From positions 1 through 13,262 of the forward strand of contig JANBQC010000697.1 of assembly GCA_027576995.1 (NCBI GenBank): a DNA stretch of 13,262 nucleotides, given 5' to 3'. Below, piece after piece: positions 9,898-13,262 of this stretch. Every line of letters begins with the position of its first letter. Position 1 is the first letter of the stretch. Below the pieces are notes generated by a model. That model searched no databases, was not told the DNA's origin, and worked only from the letters and a program-made list of their open reading frames with translations. Both the position numbers and the translations under genes were made by a program. The stretch is from Dimargaris cristalligena. Lineage: Eukaryota; Kickxellomycota; Dimargaritomycetes; Dimargaritales; Dimargaritaceae.

Positions 9898-11438
9898 TCA
9901 CTCCTGGTTAGCAATGGGCCGTGGTAGTGGAAGACTACGTCGATATCTCATTTTGTACAGCTCGTCTAAAAGAACTTCGTGATCCAGCCAGGGGAGTCTA
10001 TCAACACTGAGCCCCTTTGCTTTGAGCAATGCTTCGACAGACCGACGGGGGACTCGAATAGCCAGTCTGGGGCTGCCCTTGGAGTCTCGGTGCGGATGCG
10101 CAAACCCATCGGCTGTCATCGTTGAAAGTAGCCACGGGGTTACATGGTGATGATTTGGGTAATTTAAGCAGTTCCTTGCTGCCGTCTCGAATCCCAGCGC
10201 ACTGGCATAACCGCAGTTGATTTGAATCAGACTGATCAAATTGACTAGATCGATGTCTGCATTACCAAACTCCAAACGCAAAAGTATTGGATAGTCGGTA
10301 GTGGATGGCGAGAAATCGGGGCTAACGCTGATTTTCAGTGTTTCCTTTAACTTGTCGAATTGGTCAGAGGTGGCGAGGACCGCATTGACACTGGTCATGA
10401 GTTGGGCAAATGAAGTCTGGAAGATTTCAGCCACGCCCTCTGGGTAAAAATATTGGGTAAACGATTGGAGAATTGGGTCGCCGTCGGTCAGTTGCTGTAA
10501 CTCACTGACCGATGGTTGGGTGCCTACCAGTTCATCGAACACTTTGTATAACTGGGCAATGTCTTGTATGGGCAAGTCTGACAAGTGATATAGCAAGGGA
10601 AAAAGGACCCGCTTGTGTCTGTTGCTTAGTTGATTGTAATCCAGGTACTCCCACTCTTGTTCAACGACCTTCCGATTATTGCTGGGGCGAGTTTCTATAT
10701 CGAACGAGTCTTTTCTATAGGTCATATCGTCCGGATAGTCGGACCTTTCGGTCAGGTGACCACCTTCAATGTCCCAAGCGTGTGCCATAATGGCATCCAT
10801 GGGCTGCATTGGGATAAGTGCTTGAAGTTGTTTCAGGCTGATCGAGTTGCTGTTCAAAATCGGGCGTAGGGAATTTTTGATAAACTATTGGGCAAGGGAA
10901 GGCGTGACAATAAATAATTGTCCAAAATTAGATACGGTGACGAAAAGGAATTAATTAATGGCAAAGTTTTAAAAAAGAGGGGCAGGGAGTATTTCGCAGA
11001 ACGCGCCAAAGTACCGACCGCTTACGGGCTGATCTATAGACCAATATACCAATAGTGGCATCGGCATGTAGTACGACTGGCCGGGTATCTTAGTAATAAG
11101 GGTGTGGCTTAAAATGGGGCTAATAAACCTACATCAAGAAGAGCTTGACTGTCACGGTGACTTTGAACGACTGCATTGGAATGCCTGCTAATGCTTAGCA
11201 TGGTTGCCCGATCTTTATATCGCAGACAGTCCAGGATAGAAAACTTAAGTTCATTAGGGAGGGACAATAATGAGGAAGTATTGTAATTTTGTTCCCTGTT
11301 AGGCGGGATATTAACCGCATCGACGTATTTATCCCACTCACTTTTCTCGCCGACACCATCGGGCTGGTGAGGGAAGCCGGCTGCACAGCGGGGCAATATT
11401 AGGCCTAGGAGGGTAATAGGCTTAAGATACGACTTCAT
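9898..11438 (-). CDS. F-box-like protein with N-terminal signal-peptide-like leader (three-exon model)
   Basis: Proposed exons on the minus strand are 11438-11133, 11076-11026 and 10884-9898 (TGA at 9898-9900), joined by two phase-0 introns to give 447 residues. The ATG at 11436-11438 is followed by MKSYLKPITLLGLILPRCAA, which has a basic start, a short hydrophobic core and small residues before a possible cleavage near residue 21. Residues 60-85 fit the F-box pattern: LPNELKFSILDCLRYKDRAT, then a conserved-type SR. Exon 3 (residues 120-447) is mostly helical-looking and begins FIKNSLRPIL. It contains no LRR, WD40 or Kelch repeats that I recognise, and it ends in a basic and proline-rich tail. 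By family knowledge F-box motifs bind Skp1 in SCF ubiquitin ligases in the cytosol or nucleus. A secreted or vesicular location would be unusual. Exons 1 and 3 are well supported as open frames; the 17-codon exon 2 is less sure. If it is not an exon, a single 248-base intron (11132-10885) also keeps frame. The role is unknown. Confidence 0.6.
10885..11025 (-). other. Predicted intron 2 (141 bases) of the F-box-like gene
   Basis: On the minus strand it begins GTAAGC and ends in a pyrimidine-rich run followed by CCCAATAG. A TCTAAT branch-like site lies some way upstream of the acceptor. The last bases form a TAG stop in the exon 3 frame, so exon 3 must be reached by splicing here or by a later start. 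A competing donor (GTATAT, nine codons into exon 2) also keeps phase 0. Confidence 0.45.
11077..11132 (-). other. Predicted intron 1 (56 bases) of the F-box-like gene
   Basis: On the minus strand this stretch begins GTAGGT after codon Asp102 and ends CCGGCCAG. TTACTAAG, a good branch-point match, lies about 15 bases before the acceptor. Length and signals suit a fungal intron. Without splicing the first exon frame hits TAA at 11109-11111, seven codons past the donor. Confidence 0.5.
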
Positions 11439-11631
11439 GGTCAATCAGTCGAGAATGAGGATGGTGCGAATGGGAGGAAAGGGTAGGGCGAATTAGGTGA
11501 TCTTTGGAAAAAGTCCACAAAATAAAGAATGTGGAAGTAGAAAGCACATGGAATGGAGAGTAGGCAGATACACACCAGTGCTTAGTAAAAAAAATCGAAC
11601 CATGATGAAGTTATGTGAAGGCGTAGATAGG

Positions 11632-11639
11632 CTTTTATA
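11632..11639 (-). promoter_or_regulatory. TATA box candidate of the F-box-like gene
   Basis: The minus strand reads TATAAAAG about 195 bases upstream of the ATG at 11438. Between it and the ATG lies a pyrimidine-rich leader (CCCTACCCTTTCCTCCC at about 11473-11489), as often seen near fungal start sites. This would imply a 5' UTR of roughly 150 bases. Confidence 0.4.
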
Positions 11640-11715
11640 TTCGGGACTGGAATTGAAGGAGTCGATCCGTAAGTCCATAGGTGAATTGCCTAGCCGTGCC
11701 GGCGGAAGGGATCGG

Positions 11716-11765
11716 AACCGTTTTGTAACCATAAACCGTTGTGTATGACGGTTCGTTGTAACGGT
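11716..11765. promoter_or_regulatory. Nested inverted repeats with four AACCGT/ACCGTT copies
   Basis: AACCGT (11734-11739) and ACGGTT (11748-11753) form a perfect 6-bp inverted repeat with an 8-base spacer. ACCGTT (11717-11722) and AACGGT (11760-11765) form an outer pair around it. TTGTAAC also occurs twice as a direct repeat (11723-11729 and 11756-11762). The block lies about 280-330 bases upstream of the F-box-like gene's ATG and above its TATA-like box. A transcription-factor site cluster is plausible, since AACCGT resembles Myb-type sites. That role is inferred. Confidence 0.4.
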
Positions 11766-11977
11766 ATATACACGTCATTGGCCACGCCCTGGTCACAAAG
11801 CGGAGGGGGAGTGTTCCACTAAAGGTGATTTCAGTCTATGAATATACCCTCCTCTGTAGACCAATCTACTTAAATCAAGCACTATCAAACTGGCGATTTG
11901 CGACTTAACAGCTCTACAAGGCTATAGCATTATGCTGCGTTGGGAACAATATCTCGGCTGCCCATTAGCTTAGATCA

Positions 11978-11991
11978 CTTCATTAATGAAG
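11978..11991. repeat. Perfect 14-bp palindrome CTTCATTAATGAAG
   Basis: The sequence equals its own reverse complement with no spacer, and CTTCAT occurs again at 11995-12000. It could be a dimeric protein-binding site. In AT-rich intergenic DNA, chance is an adequate explanation. Confidence 0.5.
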
Positions 11992-12036
11992 GTGCTTCAT
12001 TTATCTCCGATTACCTGTCATAGAGTTATCGAATCA

Positions 12037-12048
12037 CCCCCCCCCCCC
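12037..12048 (+). repeat. Homopolymer run C12
   Basis: Twelve consecutive cytosines lie in otherwise AT-rich DNA, followed by TC. Such runs are slippage-prone and often have uncertain length in an assembly. No gene overlaps it. Confidence 0.9.
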
Positions 12049-12651
12049 TCAAGTTGAAACTTTGGGCTTATTTTCAATGATAGTATTGAAATGGGTCCCA
12101 AAAGAAATGGAGGGAGCAGATAGACAAGGGGACAGTAGGTAGCCAACCTCCACGCCAATCATGATACTTGGTGGTGGCACATCGTTACATTGGAGCCCCT
12201 TCATTTATTGAAACAATTTCGAATATCCAGCCAAAGATTCGTGCGGTGTATTCTAGTATAACCTTCCATAATTTATCCGTCTCATTCTCCTGTATCCCCC
12301 CTCCTCCTGCTGCAGTTGTAGGCGGCCGAGGGTGTCAAAGGATTTTGGCGAATCAGGGGCCGATATGACCAGGCTGGTATCCGTGGCTGCCTTTCGCAAC
12401 CCCCTTACCAAAATAAACGGCTTGGTGGGCTCTGTTTATAGAATACTCAATTTTATCCTCCAACTGACATAGACCTTGCGTGTAGCACATTGAAAATGTG
12501 ATAGCATGATTATATTCACTAAGACCACTTACTCCCCACCAGATATTATCACTAACCACTGGCAGAGGCTATTTTTGTCAGACAGAGATGGAAGTGTCAG
12601 ATTATTAAATCACCATTTTGGGCGGGAAGTTAGGCCCAGTCGAACAGTGCT

Positions 12652-12990
12652 TTAGTTCCATTTCGTCCGTGAATTTTCTCTCAAGCGGAGTCGTGTTTTA
12701 TAATCGGGTAAATACTCACGAATATCGCTGGCTAAATGGCGAGGGGGATGGTAATTTGTAATTAATGGCATATATACGTAATACGCAGAACGAATACTGG
12801 AGGTTCGACCAGTGACTATTTAATACAGCTACGAATATGCGCTAATGAAGGCTATTCCGGTAAGTAGTTGTGGTCCTAAAATCAGACCTAGGAGGGCAAA
12901 GCCAGTGGGGACGGATGTGCGTTTAAAGAGGCGGGTATGGGGTGCATGGGGGGTGAGGTGTCTCTAGTGACAGTATAATAGGCGGATCAT
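12652..12990 (-). pseudogene. Possible decayed paralogue of the F-box-like gene
   Basis: In a single minus-strand frame, a hydrophobic stretch GFALLGLILG (from about 12903) is followed after 54 residues by LASDIREYLPDYKTRLRLRE (from 12735), ending at TAA 12652-12654. In the intact neighbour the matching pieces TLLGLIL and LPNELK...ILDCLRYKDR are 51 residues apart. The leaders also share the 10-base string CCCTCCTAGG in the same reading phase. The frame is broken by TAG (12829-12831) and TAA (12820-12822), has no start ATG, and is preceded by a pyrimidine-rich stretch like the neighbour's leader. No exon 3 counterpart was found. Similarity is short and judged by eye, so chance remains possible. 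Confidence 0.25.
12796..12813. repeat. Short hairpin, ACTGG / CCAGT with 8-base loop
   Basis: A perfect 5-bp inverted repeat encloses AGGTTCGA. The loop resembles a tRNA T-arm, but it has eight bases rather than seven and no other cloverleaf arms flank it. It lies inside the possible gene relic and has no assigned role. Confidence 0.4.
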
Positions 12991-13262
12991 TGGCTGAGCT
13001 ACTAGGAACTTGTTATTTTTACATTGCCATGTCGCCTAGTGCAATTAAATGCTAATTTTAATTAACTCTTGATGGTTGCTGGTAGGCTTCTCAATATATA
13101 AATTAAAATGAAAACCCCATGGTGGATGACTTATAAACCTAATACGGAAACATGCGTATGTGTAGTGCTGCAAAGTGCAGAATTAGGAAAGTTTATTCAT
13201 TATCCCTTTTACTTGTTTATATACTTCCCGATATTCTCCCCTAGTTCATATAGTGTTGCATA

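Larger units (their letters stand above)
11439..13262. other. Upstream intergenic region of the F-box-like gene, no intact gene
   Basis: This 1.8 kb AT-rich region includes the gene's presumed promoter, an inverted-repeat cluster, a C12 run, a 14-bp palindrome and a possible gene relic, each listed separately. Short ORFs at 11497-11748 (plus), 12168-12368 (plus) and 12353-12559 (minus) have no motif I recognise. The first and last of these begin with GTG rather than ATG. The last 270 bases are very AT-rich and I see nothing in them. Confidence 0.55.

Noticed and set aside
10512..10869. Plus-strand ORFs opposite exon 3 of the F-box-like gene
   Set aside because: They are antisense to a longer frame with better protein-like composition, and they lack motifs.
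11497..11748. 83-codon plus-strand ORF over the F-box-like gene's promoter
   Set aside because: It starts with GTG, overlaps the TATA-like box and inverted repeats, and has no recognisable domain. The opposite strand is equally open.
12353..12559. Minus-strand 68-codon ORF containing GTAAGT and GGTAAG donor-like sites
   Set aside because: It starts with GTG. The donor-like sites do not lead to a downstream exon that I could find, and the sequence does not resemble exon 3 of the F-box-like gene.
12796..12813. Possible tRNA T-arm (GGTTCGA in a hairpin)
   Set aside because: The loop has eight bases, and no D-arm, anticodon arm or acceptor stem is found at the right distances on either strand.
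1..13262. CRISPR array, bacterial operon, complete transposon or viral genes
   Set aside because: There are no regularly spaced repeats, no transposase, integrase or reverse-transcriptase motifs, and no terminal repeats with target duplication visible by eye.

Overview
The window looks like nuclear DNA of a fungus. The main reasons are a very large protein of a fungal family (two multi-pass bundles of the ArAE_2_N / FUSC type, plus a DUF2421/Bre4-like tail) and a second gene that reads sensibly only if short spliceosomal introns are removed. GC-rich coding blocks sit in visibly AT-rich flanks, and there is no operon packing and no Shine-Dalgarno pattern. An early-diverging (zoopagomycete-type) fungus is my guess from gene style only; no marker in the window settles the taxon.

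Layout. 1-564 is AT-rich flank with a possible polyadenylation signal for the first gene. 565-7314 (minus) is one uninterrupted 2,249-codon reading frame for a membrane protein: six membrane segments near residues 316-490, six more near 1400-1555, and long Ser/Pro-rich linkers, acidic in places. 7315-9897 is a 2.6 kb spacer with only short, unrecognised ORF islands. 9898-11438 (minus) is a three-exon gene model of 447 residues: an N-terminal signal-peptide-like segment, an F-box-like motif, then a long unrecognised region. 11439-13262 holds the upstream region of that gene (TATA-like box, nested inverted repeats around ACCGTT) and, near 12652-12990 on the minus strand, a broken stretch. In one frame this stretch repeats the order hydrophobic leader then F-box-like segment, with nearly the same spacing as in the intact gene, so it may be a decayed paralogue.

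The two supported genes point the same way but are 2.6 kb apart, and nothing shows that they act together. The large protein is most likely an internal-membrane transporter-like protein. The second is the more unusual: a predicted ER-targeting leader joined to a motif normally found in cytosolic or nuclear ubiquitin-ligase adaptors. No rRNA, tRNA, CRISPR array or complete transposon was found by eye.
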